The notes beneath the pieces were generated by a model. The model was not told where the DNA came from, did no database searches, and saw only the letters and a list, made by a program, of their open reading frames with translations. Shown in pieces: positions 1-9,244 of a stretch of DNA of 64,000 nucleotides; the first letter of the stretch is position 1, and every line of letters begins with the position of its first letter. The translations under genes and the position numbers were made by a program. Source of the stretch: Spongiibacter nanhainus (GTDB lineage Bacteria; Pseudomonadota; Gammaproteobacteria; Pseudomonadales; Spongiibacteraceae); the NCBI RefSeq assembly GCF_016132545.1, contig NZ_CP066167.1, positions 2,321,001-2,385,000 of the forward strand. The letters are read 5' to 3'.

Positions 1-2327
1 ACGATATCGTTCACCTTGCTCACCGCGCCGCGAATATCACTAAGGCGATCACTGACCTCACCGGAAAGCTCGCCGCCATCCTGGGCCGACTCGGCACTCT
101 GGGCGATCAGGGTTTCGGTTTTGTTGGCGGCGTCTTTAGCCCGCTGTGCGAGATTGCGAACCTCTTCAGCCACTACTGCAAAGCTGCGCCCCGCCTCGCC
201 GGCCCGAGCCGCTTCAACGGCCGCGTTCAGTGCCAGCAGGTTGGTTTGGAAGGCAATTTCGTTAATATCGCTGATGATCGCTTGGGCGTCTTTGGCGGCA
301 GCTTTGATGCGGTCCATGGCCTCCAGCATTTTCTCCATGCTGCCACTGCCTTGCTCCGCCAGGCTCTGGGTATCCTCAGCAAGGGATTTCGCCTGCCGGG
401 TATTGTCGACATTCTGCCGGGTCTGATCCCGCAACTGCTCCAAGGAGCGGCCAGTCTCCTCAATAGACGCGGCCTGTTGGGAAGCACCTACCGCGACGGA
501 GTGGCTAGAGGATGCAATCAACCCCGCCGCGGCAGATACTTGTTCTGAGGCCTCAGAGACGTGAGACATGGATCGGTGTAGCTGGTCCACTGCGCTGTTT
601 ACATAGCCGCGCAGATCGCTAAAGCGACCGTGGTAATCCCCTTCAATGCGGCGGGTGAGCACATTGTCAGCCACTGCCTGCATCACATCCGCCACTTCGG
701 CGATGGGCGCGGTAACTGCGTCCAGCATGGCGTTGATATTATCCAGCAGTAATCGGTTGTCGCCGCCGGTGCCCTCAACATTGGCTCGGCCGTCCAAGTG
801 CCCCTGCTTGGCATCGGCAATCAGCCGCCCCACCTCAGAGACCGCTTGTTTGCGTTCGGTGATATCAGTGGCGTACTTCACCACTTTAAAGACTTTACCG
901 TTGTAGTCTTTAATGGGCGTGTAGGAGGCCTGTATCCAGATTTCCCGGCCACCTTTGGCCAGGCGCTGGAACTCACCCTGCTGGGCCTCACCCCGGGCCA
1001 ACGCTTGCCAGAAGTCTCGGTAGGCGGCTGACTCCCGGTACTGGGGATCGACAAACAAGCCGTGATGTTGGCCCTGAATTTCCTCCAATGAGTAGCCCAT
1101 TGCCGCCAGGAAGTTGTTATTGGCGGTGACAATATGCCCGTCAGTTTTGAATTCGATCACCGCCTGAGTGGCGCCGATCGCCTCAATCTGACCCTGATAG
1201 TCGGCATTAGTGAGCTTTTGTTGGGTTATATCGGTGGCGTATTTAACCACCTTGAACACCCGGCCATTGAAGTCTTTGATCGGCGTGTAGGAGGCCTGTA
1301 TCCAGATATCCTCGCCCCACTTGTTGACCCGGCGGAACTCGCCGGTCTGCGCTTCACCCCTGCCCAGCGCTTCCCAAAAGGCCCGGTACTGCGCTGACGC
1401 GGCGTAGTCTGCCGGCACAAATTTACGGTGGTGCTCACCGATGATTTCCTCACGGCGGTAACCCATGGCGTTGAGGAAGTTATCATTGGCATCGAGGATG
1501 ATGCCGTCGACTTCAAAATGAATCACCGCCTGGGTGGCATTAATGCCGCTGATCTGGCCCCGGTAATCGGCTTCCTGCATCTTCTGATCGGTGATATCAG
1601 TGGCGTACTTGACCACTTTGACCACCTGACCATTGTCGTCGCAGATCGGCGTATAGGAGGCACTGATCCAAATATCCTCGCCACCCTTACGGATACGATG
1701 AAACTCACCTTGCTGCACGTCTCCGGCGGCAAGCTGCGCCCAAAACTGTTTGTACTGTGGTGAGCTTTTTAATTGGCTATCGACAAAGAGGCTGTGATGC
1801 TTGCCGACAATCTCTTCCCGGCTGTAACCCATGGCCGATAAAAAGTTATCGTTAGCGTCGATAATAGTGCCATCCGGTTTGAATTGGATCACTGCCTGGG
1901 TCGCGTTGATCGCTGCGATTTGCCCTTCGTAGTCGGTATTGCGACGCTTTTGCTCGGTGATATCACTGGCCACTTTGACCACTTTCACCACCTTACCCGC
2001 TTTGTCGAATACCGGGCTGTAGGACGCCTGTATCCAGAACACACTGCCATTTTTAGCAAAGCGCTGAAACTCCCCGGACTGGGAATGCCCCGACGCCAGG
2101 GATTGCCAAAACTGGCGATAGGCCGCTGATGACGCGTAGGCCTTATCGACAAAAATGCGATGATGGGCTCCCACCAGCTCTTCGGCGCTGTAGCCGGTGA
2201 TGGCGAGAAAGTTATCGTTGGCCTGACGGATCGCACCGTCGGGCTCAAATTCTATGATGGCCTGGGACTCCCCAATAGCGGCTAGGGTGCGCTTTAATTG
2301 GTCCAGGCTAGGATTCTGTTGTGGCAT
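1..2327 (-). CDS. Soluble methyl-accepting chemotaxis protein with four PAS domains (3' end outside window)
   Basis: The reading frame runs from an ATG at 2327 to the window edge, about 775 codons, so the C-terminus is missing. It holds four PAS/PAC units in tandem (roughly residues 1-490). Each has a repeated HH-x-x-FV stretch and a WIQASY/WISASY-type strand. A HAMP-like linker follows, then the receptor signalling hairpin with the conserved [20 protein letters not shown] core (about residues 690-710). I see no signal peptide or membrane segment, so it should be a cytoplasmic receptor of the Aer/BdlA type that senses a PAS ligand (flavin, haem or redox state) and acts on CheA/CheW; the ligand is not deducible. 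The PAS units repeat with an exact 366-bp period, a sign of recent tandem duplication. No chemotaxis partner genes are visible nearby. Confidence 0.9.
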   Translation of the reverse strand, partial: MPQQNPSLDQLKRTLAAIGESQAIIEFEPDGAIRQANDNFLAITGYSAEELVGAHHRIFVDKAYASSAAYRQFWQSLASGHSQSGEFQRFAKNGSVFWIQASYSPVFDKAGKVVKVVKVASDITEQKRRNTDYEGQIAAINATQAVIQFKPDGTIIDANDNFLSAMGYSREEIVGKHHSLFVDSQLKSSPQYKQFWAQLAAGDVQQGEFHRIRKGGEDIWISASYTPICDDNGQVVKVVKYATDITDQKMQEADYRGQISGINATQAVIHFEVDGIILDANDNFLNAMGYRREEIIGEHHRKFVPADYAASAQYRAFWEALGRGEAQTGEFRRVNKWGEDIWIQASYTPIKDFNGRVFKVVKYATDITQQKLTNADYQGQIEAIGATQAVIEFKTDGHIVTANNNFLAAMGYSLEEIQGQHHGLFVDPQYRESAAYRDFWQALARGEAQQGEFQRLAKGGREIWIQASYTPIKDYNGKVFKVVKYATDITERKQAVSEVGRLIADAKQGHLDGRANVEGTGGDNRLLLDNINAMLDAVTAPIAEVADVMQAVADNVLTRRIEGDYHGRFSDLRGYVNSAVDQLHRSMSHVSEASEQVSAAAGLIASSSHSVAVGASQQAASIEETGRSLEQLRDQTRQNVDNTRQAKSLAEDTQSLAEQGSGSMEKMLEAMDRIKAAAKDAQAIISDINEIAFQTNLLALNAAVEAARAGEAGRSFAVVAEEVRNLAQRAKDAANKTETLIAQSAESAQDGGELSGEVSDRLSDIRGAVSKVNDI
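863..2327 (-). repeat. Four tandem PAS-coding repeats, 366-bp period
   Basis: The landmark tatca/tatcg in the sentence-like stretch gtgatatcagtggcgtactt recurs at 863, 1229, 1595 and 1961, exactly 366 bp (122 codons) apart each time. The second to fourth units in protein order are most alike at the DNA level; the N-terminal unit is the most divergent. The period keeps the frame, so the repeat adds or removes whole PAS domains. Confidence 0.9.
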
Positions 2328-2449
2328 AGCCAGCGTTCTCTTATCGCGACATAGAGATTGTTATCCCGCTGGGACCGAACATCATCCCTAACAGGTAAGG
2401 TTAGCCTGAAGAATCCATGCTGTGAGGGCTATAGGTAATATCCGAGTAG

Positions 2450-2477
2450 AAAAAGCACCGCCGGCAACGGCCGGCGG
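2450..2477 (-). terminator. Rho-independent terminator after the TonB receptor gene
   Basis: Read on the minus strand there is an 8-bp perfect stem ccgccggc (pairing 2477-2470 with 2465-2458), a 4-base loop, and shortly after it a run of five T (2454-2450). It lies 35 bp past the receptor stop and before the chemotaxis gene start. The rest of 2328-2512 shows no other feature. Confidence 0.8.
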
Positions 2478-2512
2478 CAGGGAGGAGATCAATTAAAGCT
2501 GTCAATCGGGCA

Positions 2513-4621
2513 CTAAAACTGTAAGCGCCAGGCCAGCTCAATACTGCGGCCGGGCTCCGGTGCATAGTCCCAAATAAAGGAGGTGCTGCGACGAATGGTC
2601 TCATCACTGAGGTTTTTACCCTGCAGAGACAATGTGTGAAGGACCTCTGCCACGGACAACTGCCAAGACACACCGGCATCGACCCGGGTGTAGCCATCGG
2701 TTTCCGACTCAAATTGCCCCGGCTCATCTTGCTCAGCGGCACGGATAACGGTGATATCCCCATACCAGTCGCCACTCTCCCAACTGGCAGTCAGGCCGAT
2801 GCGCCGGGGTGGCATTCTCGGCACATTTTCACCGTCGTCCAGTTCACCCTCAATAGCATCGCCAAACAGCGTGAGACCCAAGTCCCCGCCCGCCACTGGC
2901 CGCACCAATCCCAGGCGGTATTCCAGGCCAACAAACTCAGCGTCCTGCTGGGCATACGCTAACACTGGTGACTCGTCCTGCACCTCGCCAGTATTGTCGA
3001 GATAAATAAAGTCCGCAAAGGCGTTGTAAAACAGATTGAGCTCGGCGCTCACTTGGGTGGCACCCCACTGGGAGACAAACTCTAAGCCGGCGTCCAGATT
3101 CCGAGATGTTTCCGTGTCCAGAGACTCGTCGCCCAACTCAATCGCACCGGTTGCGCCATGCACTACCCAGGACGCCTCGTCATTGAGCACGTTGGAATAG
3201 CGCTCCTCTGCCGTTGCCGCCCGACTGGATTGCGAGAGCGCCAGGGAAGCCGTCACACTGTCAGTCAGATCGACACGACCGGCAACGGAAGCGCTGAAGA
3301 CAGTGTCATCGTGATTATCCAGCGAGCTGTCGTCAGCTTCGAGTTCGTTAAAATCCACCCGCAAACCCGACTCAATTTGCCAGCCATCGCCGTGGTAGTC
3401 TTCAACCCAAAACAAGCCCAGTGCCTGGGTGGTGTTGGCAGGTACAAACGCCTCCTCGCCGATTGCCGAAAAATCCGCCTGCTGGAACTGCAGCCCTAAC
3501 ACACCGTGCCAGGCTCCGCGGGGGGCATGGGCCCACTCGCCGCGCAGGGCAGTGGCTTCTTTTTCAAAACGGGTGCCGGCTTCACCACTGGGCTCGACCT
3601 CCACATGGGAGTAATCGCTGTACGCCGCCCGCCAGCGGAACAATTCCCAGAAGCCCTCAAGATGCAGATCGCCAGCCAAATCCCAACGGCTTTGCTCTAC
3701 ATCGAGGCTGATTCCACCCTCTTCCTCGTGTTCTTCATGCTCGTGCTCTTCTTCGGCATGCTCTTCTTCACCCTCATGTTCCTCCTCACCCTCATGCTCC
3801 TCGTCATGGTGGTGGGCGTGCACACCGCCGGGAATACCGTAGTCGTCCTGGTATTCGCTGTAACTCACACCGATATAACCGCGGTCAAAATGGAAGGCTG
3901 TACCCAGGGTAAAGCGGCGCGCTTCTCCATCGGCATTGGCAATAAAACCGTCGCTGTTTTCTTCGACCTCCTCGACCACCGATTCATCGATAGCCAAGCC
4001 GGGGATATCCGGCTCGTTCCAGTCCCGGTACAAACCGTCGAGATGGAATGCCCAGGGGCCATTGCCGGCGTCGATTCTCATAATGCCAGTACGGCCGTCG
4101 TCCACTGATGAGTGGCGCAGCTCCAGCCCGCCCTCAACACCCTGAACATGGGTGGCCGGCACCCGGTTGTCCAGCACATTCACCACCCCGCCGATAGCGC
4201 CGGAGCCGTACAGCAAAGTGGCGGGGCCGCGGATCACTTCCACACTGTCGGCCAGAAGCGGCTCTACGGAAACCGCGTGATCGGCACTGTTGGTAGACAC
4301 ATCAAAGCTGGGCAAGCTGTTTTGCAGCACCTGCACTCGGGGACCCTGCTGGCCGCGGATAACCGGCTGACCCACACCGGGGCCAAAGCTGGCCGATGAC
4401 AGTCCCGGCTCCTGTTGCAAGGTGTCGCCCAGGGTCGACGCGGCGCGACGGCGCAGTTCCTCGCCCCGCAGCACCGTCACTGGCATTGCGGTTTGGGCAT
4501 CTTTTTTGTGAGCCGGCATGGTCACCAGCACGTGTTCCAGAACATGGTCTTCATTGGCTACAGCCTGCATCGACCACAGTGCCGCCACCAATGAAAGTGG
4601 CGTAAACGTTTTGCGGATCAT
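2513..4621 (-). CDS. TonB-dependent outer-membrane receptor, zinc-uptake (ZnuD-like) type
   Basis: This encodes a TonB-dependent receptor of about 702 residues. I place the start at the ATG at 4621 because AGGAGA lies about 7 bases upstream and a signal peptide ending near AVANED follows directly; an in-frame start at 4687 lacks both. After a plug domain (LRGEELRRRAASTLGDTL, IRGPATLLYGSGAIGG) comes a 22-strand-type barrel ending in the terminal aromatic residue of outer-membrane proteins (LQF). Residues about 265-300 form a His/Glu stretch with dozens of metal-binding side chains. Such loops are typical of ZnuD-type zinc receptors, so zinc (or another divalent metal) is the likely cargo; this is inference. 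It follows a small His/Cys membrane protein on the same strand. No Zur box could be recognised. Confidence 0.85.
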   Translation of the reverse strand: MIRKTFTPLSLVAALWSMQAVANEDHVLEHVLVTMPAHKKDAQTAMPVTVLRGEELRRRAASTLGDTLQQEPGLSSASFGPGVGQPVIRGQQGPRVQVLQNSLPSFDVSTNSADHAVSVEPLLADSVEVIRGPATLLYGSGAIGGVVNVLDNRVPATHVQGVEGGLELRHSSVDDGRTGIMRIDAGNGPWAFHLDGLYRDWNEPDIPGLAIDESVVEEVEENSDGFIANADGEARRFTLGTAFHFDRGYIGVSYSEYQDDYGIPGGVHAHHHDEEHEGEEEHEGEEEHAEEEHEHEEHEEEGGISLDVEQSRWDLAGDLHLEGFWELFRWRAAYSDYSHVEVEPSGEAGTRFEKEATALRGEWAHAPRGAWHGVLGLQFQQADFSAIGEEAFVPANTTQALGLFWVEDYHGDGWQIESGLRVDFNELEADDSSLDNHDDTVFSASVAGRVDLTDSVTASLALSQSSRAATAEERYSNVLNDEASWVVHGATGAIELGDESLDTETSRNLDAGLEFVSQWGATQVSAELNLFYNAFADFIYLDNTGEVQDESPVLAYAQQDAEFVGLEYRLGLVRPVAGGDLGLTLFGDAIEGELDDGENVPRMPPRRIGLTASWESGDWYGDITVIRAAEQDEPGQFESETDGYTRVDAGVSWQLSVAEVLHTLSLQGKNLSDETIRRSTSFIWDYAPEPGRSIELAWRLQF

Positions 4622-4695
4622 TACCAATCTCCTAGGATCGACCGCTCGCACGCGCAAGCCATTGCCGCCAAACAGGCAAACGGTCATACATCAAC

Positions 4696-4716
4696 ACCGC
4701 CTCACACAGGGGCGGT
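4696..4716 (-). other. Intercistronic hairpin before the TonB receptor
   Basis: A 6-bp perfect inverted repeat (accgcc at 4696-4701, ggcggt at 4711-4716) sits between the stop of the small His/Cys gene and the receptor start. There is no T-run, so it is more likely an mRNA processing or attenuation structure, or chance, than a terminator. Confidence 0.3.
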
Positions 4717-4734
4717 AAACGAGTTCGTTGAGGG

Positions 4735-5022
4735 TTAGGAGATCAGAGGTGGAGCGCGGGCCGGCGGCCGCAAACGTCGGGCCGGGCTGAGGGAATTAAC
4801 AAGGGTGGGCGCCAGCAAGGTGGCGCTGGCCAACACCACCGCAACAACAAACACTGCCGCCGGGGCCGCCGCGCCGCCAAACTGGCAGACCAAACAGTGC
4901 TCGCTGACGGAGTGCTTGTCAGTAATGTGAAGGTGATCGCCCTGCAGCCACAGCGACGCCGACAATGACAGCAGCAGGACCGCTATCAGGCGAAGTTGAT
5001 AGTGGCTAAAACGGGCGCGCAT
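4735..5022 (-). CDS. Small membrane protein with His/Cys motif, upstream of zinc-type receptor
   Basis: A 95-residue protein with two hydrophobic segments (about residues 10-27 and 50-75). Between them lies a short polar stretch with GDHLHITDKHSVSEHCLVC, that is, five His and two Cys. The pattern resembles small DUF2946-like proteins encoded with metal transporters, and its place just upstream of the His/Glu-rich TonB receptor on the same strand suggests a role in metal binding or delivery at the inner membrane or periplasm. The family assignment is uncertain and I do not recognise a named gene. The gene starts 43 bp after purC, so it may share purC transcription or have its own weak promoter. 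Confidence 0.6.
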   Translation of the reverse strand: MRARFSHYQLRLIAVLLLSLSASLWLQGDHLHITDKHSVSEHCLVCQFGGAAAPAAVFVVAVVLASATLLAPTLVNSLSPARRLRPPARAPPLIS

Positions 5023-5026
5023 GGGG

Positions 5027-5058
5027 TCTAGCCTGGGTCTCGTCTAGCTTGGATCTCG
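5027..5058. repeat. Two 16-bp imperfect tandem repeats after purC
   Basis: tctagcctgggtctcg (5027-5042) is followed directly by tctagcttggatctcg (5043-5058), 14 of 16 bases alike. The pair fills the gap between the purC stop at 5065 and the next start at 5022. It is one of four such short repeats in intercistronic gaps of this window. Confidence 0.75.
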
Positions 5059-5064
5059 GCGAGA

Positions 5065-5784
5065 TTAGGCATCAAAGTCGATGCCCAGTCGGCGACCGAC
5101 CAGTTCATAGGATTCCACCACGTTGCCCAAATCTTGGCGGAAGCGATCCTTGTCGAGTTTTTCCCGGGTGTCCTTGTCCCAGATCCGACACCCGTCGGGG
5201 GAGAACTCATCGCCCAGGTAAATCTCACCGTCGTTGTAGACGCCAAATTCCAGCTTGTAGTCCACCAGCAACATACCGGCGTCCAAGAACATCGCTTTGA
5301 GCACATCGTTAACCTGGTAAGTCAACGCCTTCATACGTGCCATCTGTTCGTCGGTGGCCCAGCCAAAACTGCGGATGTGAGACTCATTGATCATCGGATC
5401 GTGCAGGGCGTCATCCTTTAAGAAAGTCTCAAAAGTCGGCGGCGTCAGTGCCTGCCCTTCTGTTACGCCCAGGCGCTTGACCAGCGAACCGGCGGCATAA
5501 TTGCGTACCACACACTCAATGGGCAGCATATCCAGACGCTTGACCACCGACTCGGTGTCTCCCAACAGGGACTCAAAATGGGTGGGTATCCCCGCTGCCT
5601 GCAGTTTGGCCATGATAAAGGCGTTGAACTTGTTGTTGACCATGCCCTTGCGATCAAGCTGCTCGACCTTGACCCCATCAAATGCCGAGGTGTCGTTGCG
5701 GAAGGCAAGTACATAGCGATCCGGATCATCGGTTTTGAATACCGATTTGGCCTTACCAGAATACAACTCTTCGCGTTTTTCCAT
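5065..5784 (-). CDS. purC: Phosphoribosylaminoimidazole-succinocarboxamide synthase (SAICAR synthetase)
   Basis: PurC joins aspartate to CAIR with ATP in purine synthesis, in the cytosol. The protein (239 residues from 5784) has the family N-terminus [15 protein letters not shown], the ATP-site [10 protein letters not shown], the substrate motif [15 protein letters not shown] and the C-terminal [31 protein letters not shown] split over two strands. Length matches short bacterial PurC. An ATG at 5796 would add four residues, but family members begin at the second one; neither has a strong ribosome site. It follows the YycJ-like hydrolase gene after 43 bp that contain a small GC hairpin (5803-5819). 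Confidence 0.95.
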   Translation of the reverse strand: MEKREELYSGKAKSVFKTDDPDRYVLAFRNDTSAFDGVKVEQLDRKGMVNNKFNAFIMAKLQAAGIPTHFESLLGDTESVVKRLDMLPIECVVRNYAAGSLVKRLGVTEGQALTPPTFETFLKDDALHDPMINESHIRSFGWATDEQMARMKALTYQVNDVLKAMFLDAGMLLVDYKLEFGVYNDGEIYLGDEFSPDGCRIWDKDTREKLDKDRFRQDLGNVVESYELVGRRLGIDFDA

Positions 5785-5827
5785 GGTGTTTTCCATTCAA
5801 GGCGGGCGCACTGCCCGCGCAAACTTA

Positions 5828-6592
5828 TTAGGCTATCTCGAGCCAGTCGAAACCGGCCTCCTGATCGGCGCTCAGCAAGGCCTCACTGCTTTGCATATGA
5901 GGCTCGATCGCAGAGCGCGCCAGCGCCGGTGTATTGTTTTGCTCACTGAGATGCGCCATCACCAAATGCTGAAGACGCTCGATCTCACAGCTACTCAGTA
6001 AACTCGCCGCTTGGCCATTATTCAAGTGGCCCCAGTCGCCACCGACTCGACGCTTCAGGGAAGGCGGATAGGGGCCGGCCTCTAGCATCGGTACATCGTG
6101 ATTACACTCCAACACCAACGCGTCGCATTCGGCATAGTGCTGCCTGACCACTGGCGTCACGCTGCCCAGGTCGGTCAACAAACCCAGGCTGCGGGAACGA
6201 TGGCGAAACACAAACTGGCAGGGTTCCCGGGCATCATGGGGCACCGGGACTGCCTGTATATCGATACCGGCAATTTCCTCACTGTCACCGGGTGACAGGC
6301 AGCGCCACCAGGGCGTGCTGCGCATTTCCCCGTACTCGGCGGTGCCAAAACTGGTAAACACCGGCAGCTCGTACTTCTTGGCCAGCGGCAGCACGCCTTT
6401 AATATGGTCACTGTGCTCGTGGGTAACCAGTATTGCCGACAGTTGTTCCGGCGCCACACCCAGCCGCTCCAGGCGGCGGCGGGTCTCTTTTAAGGTGAAC
6501 CCGCAATCCACGAGCACGCAGCTGTCGGCGGTGGCAACGAGGGTACCGTTGCCTTTACTGCCACTTCCCAATGAGGCGAAGCGAAGGCTCAA
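5828..6592 (-). CDS. Metallo-beta-lactamase-fold hydrolase, YycJ/WalJ-like
   Basis: A 254-residue MBL-fold enzyme. The N-terminus FASLGSGSKGNGTLV is the signature of the YycJ/WalJ branch. The metal motif T-H-E-H-S-D-H is at residues 57-63, with further ligands likely in VPVPHDA and the AHLSEQN region. WalJ-like proteins are thought to be cytosolic nucleases or phosphodiesterases; the actual substrate is not known here. Its ATG overlaps the bamC stop by 4 bp, so the two are translationally coupled in a dapA-bamC-yycJ-purC run, an order common in gammaproteobacteria. Confidence 0.88.
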   Translation of the reverse strand: MSLRFASLGSGSKGNGTLVATADSCVLVDCGFTLKETRRRLERLGVAPEQLSAILVTHEHSDHIKGVLPLAKKYELPVFTSFGTAEYGEMRSTPWWRCLSPGDSEEIAGIDIQAVPVPHDAREPCQFVFRHRSRSLGLLTDLGSVTPVVRQHYAECDALVLECNHDVPMLEAGPYPPSLKRRVGGDWGHLNNGQAASLLSSCEIERLQHLVMAHLSEQNNTPALARSAIEPHMQSSEALLSADQEAGFDWLEIA

Positions 6593-7599
6593 TGCAGATA
6601 ACCCATGACCCGGTTGAGAATGTCCTGGCGTTTTTCCTCGGGCAGGCGACGGCCCTTCTGGAAGTTGAGGAAAATCAGGTGCTCACTATCACTGACCGGA
6701 CGCATTTCCACCACATAGCGGGCGACATACTTGCGCTCAGCGCCAAATAGACGGCGCAAGAAACCGGGGCGGTTTTTTTCCGGGTCGAAGTAGCTGAGCC
6801 ACAGTTTATTGACTGACTGGTGGGCCTCTTCAATTTCAAAGCCGGATTTTTCCAGGGCCAGTGCCAGTGCCGCCCAGGCACGGTCGTAAGACAGGTCCTT
6901 CAGGCGAATATAAGTTTGGTCACCCTCGCCTTCCAAGAAGATTTTGCCCAGCTCCCGGCCCTTGCGCTTGGCCAGTATCGACACGGTACCTGCCGCTTCT
7001 TCATTGGCCAGATACTGAGCCAACACTTTAACAACCTGGCGCTCACGGTCTTTGTCAGTGGAGTTTTGTGGCCAGGGCTTGCCGGCGGCGCCGGTCTGTA
7101 CCAGGGTGTGAACTTCACTGGTGCCCACCTGCACCCCCTGCTCTAAACGAAAACGGAAGCGCTCCTGCCCTTGTACCTGCTCGGCATCCCGCCACTGGGT
7201 TTCGATAATGCCCTGTTCAACGTTGATATCAGCCACGTCGAGGCCCACCCGATCGAGAAACGCGCGAACCCGGGGCCACACTTGGTTGGGTGCACCGTCC
7301 AAGAGAATCCAGCGATTGTCGCCCAGCGATTGAATCCGCACTTCAGACTGGCCGACATTTTTGGCCAGTGGCTCAGGGCGCGGCGCGTTAAACTCGCCTT
7401 TCAAGCGCTGATGCCCGGCTATTCCCGGCACCGCGTACTCGTCGCCGAGGGCTTCAGATTGCATCTGCGGCGGCAGATCCAGTGGTTTACTCAGCTCTGC
7501 CCGCCGGTAATCGTCGGAGCGGTCACGAAATACGCCGCAGGCCGACAGAACCACGGCACTTAGCAGCACGACAAAACGGGTCACACTACGCTTACCCAT
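6589..7599 (-). CDS. bamC: Outer-membrane assembly lipoprotein BamC
   Basis: BamC is a lipoprotein of the BAM complex that inserts barrel proteins in the outer membrane. I start it at the ATG at 7599 because AAGGA lies 5 bases before it, inside the first codons of a possible upstream ATG at 7611. A signal peptide with lipobox L-S-A-C puts the lipidated Cys at residue 21. The unstructured N-terminal part (DLPPQMQSEALGDEYAVP) matches the segment that in E. coli binds BamD, and two helix-grip domains follow. The length, about 336 residues, is usual. The gene follows dapA by 12 bp and overlaps the next start by 4 bp. Confidence 0.93.
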   Translation of the reverse strand: MGKRSVTRFVVLLSAVVLSACGVFRDRSDDYRRAELSKPLDLPPQMQSEALGDEYAVPGIAGHQRLKGEFNAPRPEPLAKNVGQSEVRIQSLGDNRWILLDGAPNQVWPRVRAFLDRVGLDVADINVEQGIIETQWRDAEQVQGQERFRFRLEQGVQVGTSEVHTLVQTGAAGKPWPQNSTDKDRERQVVKVLAQYLANEEAAGTVSILAKRKGRELGKIFLEGEGDQTYIRLKDLSYDRAWAALALALEKSGFEIEEAHQSVNKLWLSYFDPEKNRPGFLRRLFGAERKYVARYVVEMRPVSDSEHLIFLNFQKGRRLPEEKRQDILNRVMGYLH

Positions 7600-7611
7600 A
7601 GAATCCTTCAT

Positions 7612-8490
7612 TTATTTAAGCAACCCCGCATGCCGCAGTGCTTCGCGGACCTGAGGCTGGGCGCCTTCGCTCAAGGGGGTCATGGGCAAACGAATACCGT
7701 TTTCCATCATGCCCATTTCCGCCAGTGCCCATTTTACCGGGATGGGGTTGGCCTCTACGAAAAGCCGCTCGTGAAGCATCAGCAGTGGCGCATTGGCGGC
7801 CTCGGCGGCGGCGCGATCACCGGCAATGGCGGCATCGCACATGGCTTTCATCGCTGCCGGCGCCACGTTAGCGGTGACCGAAATATCGCCCTTGCCGCCG
7901 GCCAGCATCAGCTCCATGGCAGTGGCATCATCACCAGACAGTACAGCCAATTTGTCCCCAACGGCCTCAATCAGTTCCCGACCCCGGGCCACATCGCCAG
8001 TGGCATCCTTAATGGCGACGATATTGGGGTGCTCAGCCAGGCGCACCGTGGTGGCATTTTGCATATCGCAGGCAGTCCGACCGGGCACGTTGTACAGCAC
8101 CTGGGGAATGTCCACCGCGTCGGCAATGGCCATAAAGTGTTGGTACAGACCTTCCTGGGTGGGCTTGTTGTAATAGGGGGTCACCAGCAGGCAGGCGTCG
8201 GCGTTGACCTCCCGGGCCACTTCGGTCAACTCGATGGCTTCAGAGGTGGAGTTGGCACCGGTGCCGGCAATCACGGTCATTCGACCCGCAGCCTGGTCGA
8301 CGCAGGCCTTAATGAACATCTTGTGCTCATCCATGGCCAGTGTGGCGGATTCGCCTGTGGTGCCGACGGCGACGATGCCGTCACTGCCCTGCTCAACGTG
8401 CCAGTCGATGAGTCGCGACAGGGCTTCCCAATCGATGCTGCCGTCCGCGTGCATGGGCGTTACGATTGCGACGATGCTGCCCGAAATCAT
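7612..8490 (-). CDS. dapA: 4-hydroxy-tetrahydrodipicolinate synthase
   Basis: DapA condenses pyruvate with aspartate semialdehyde, the first step of the lysine/diaminopimelate branch, in the cytosol. Counting from the ATG at 8490 (GGAG 9 bases upstream) the key residues fall on the E. coli numbers: Thr44-Thr45 in GTTGES, Tyr107 in TPYYN, Tyr133 and Arg138 in LYNVPGRTACD and the Schiff-base Lys161 in AIKDATGD. A longer frame to 8523 is not supported. Its length of 292 residues is that of the family. It heads the dapA-bamC-yycJ-like-purC group and faces a divergent gene across about 210 bp. Confidence 0.97.
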   Translation of the reverse strand: MISGSIVAIVTPMHADGSIDWEALSRLIDWHVEQGSDGIVAVGTTGESATLAMDEHKMFIKACVDQAAGRMTVIAGTGANSTSEAIELTEVAREVNADACLLVTPYYNKPTQEGLYQHFMAIADAVDIPQVLYNVPGRTACDMQNATTVRLAEHPNIVAIKDATGDVARGRELIEAVGDKLAVLSGDDATAMELMLAGGKGDISVTANVAPAAMKAMCDAAIAGDRAAAEAANAPLLMLHERLFVEANPIPVKWALAEMGMMENGIRLPMTPLSEGAQPQVREALRHAGLLK

Positions 8491-8700
8491 GCCGATGTCT
8501 CCAGAAATTTTGCAAGCCGCCAATGGTACTGGCCCGCGATGCCCAGCTCAAGAGACAATCGCCGCCATAGCGGCAGTCACCGCAACATTGGAGGCCCGCG
8601 ACCACAACAATAGGAAACCCCGTCACTGCACCGGGGTCAAAGAAGATATAATCTTTCATTAGTGAAACGCGATGTTGTTCCCGGCCACGGAGGTCTAATC

Positions 8701-9201
8701 ATGCGTATCAACCCGATAACGTCCATTCTGTGCCTGCTGTTGCTGACCTTGGGCCTGTCGGCCCACGCCCAGCAGTGGCGAGTAGATCCGATAACCCCCC
8801 TCGACCAGCAATTTATGGACAAGGCCAAGGACCAGCTCAACGACAATGCCAGGCGCTCACTGGGGCGCAGCTTTGGCCAGGGCCGGGACAGCGACCTGCA
8901 ATTGATGCAAACCATGCTGGACCGCCACCTGATTGATAAGGACAACCTGACCCAACTGCAGGCCATGGGCATCATTATGGGGGAATACCTGCAGCGGGAG
9001 CACAGTCTGCGCTGGGTGGTCTACAGCGACAAAAAGGGCCGTAGCAGAGCACTGGAGGTGCCCACCAAGGATGAGTTTATTTTTCCGGTCACCCAGATCA
9101 GCAGCCGGGTCAGTGTCGGCGCCGAGGTCGATGTGAAGGCCATCTACGAAAAGCTGGAAAGCGAAATCGCCCGCATCAAGAAGATGATCATTATCCGCTG
9201 A
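8701..9201 (+). CDS. Secreted or periplasmic DUF3806-like protein
   Basis: A 166-residue protein that starts at the ATG at 8701, 6 bases after GGAGGT. Residues 1-21 form a signal peptide (ends SAHA). The mature part has a helical first half and then a segment MGEYLQREHSLRWVVYSDKKG followed by an alternating hydrophobic strand region, which matches the DUF3806 pattern as I know it. No catalytic motif is visible and the function is unknown. The C-terminus is basic (RIKKMIIIR). It is monocistronic between two minus-strand genes. Confidence 0.75.
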   Translation: MRINPITSILCLLLLTLGLSAHAQQWRVDPITPLDQQFMDKAKDQLNDNARRSLGRSFGQGRDSDLQLMQTMLDRHLIDKDNLTQLQAMGIIMGEYLQREHSLRWVVYSDKKGRSRALEVPTKDEFIFPVTQISSRVSVGAEVDVKAIYEKLESEIARIKKMIIIR

Positions 9202-9244
9202 CCGGACTGGGTGGGTACCGCTTGTCCACCCTCCTGCTCCACAC

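Noticed and set aside
4622-5064. Zur or Fur box for the metal receptor unit.
   Set aside because: No palindrome close to either consensus could be found in the gaps before the receptor or the small gene.
9202-9244. Weak inverted repeat gggtgg/ccaccc between the DUF3806-like gene and AEC gene as terminator.
   Set aside because: The arms are short, the loop is long and no T-run follows on either strand.
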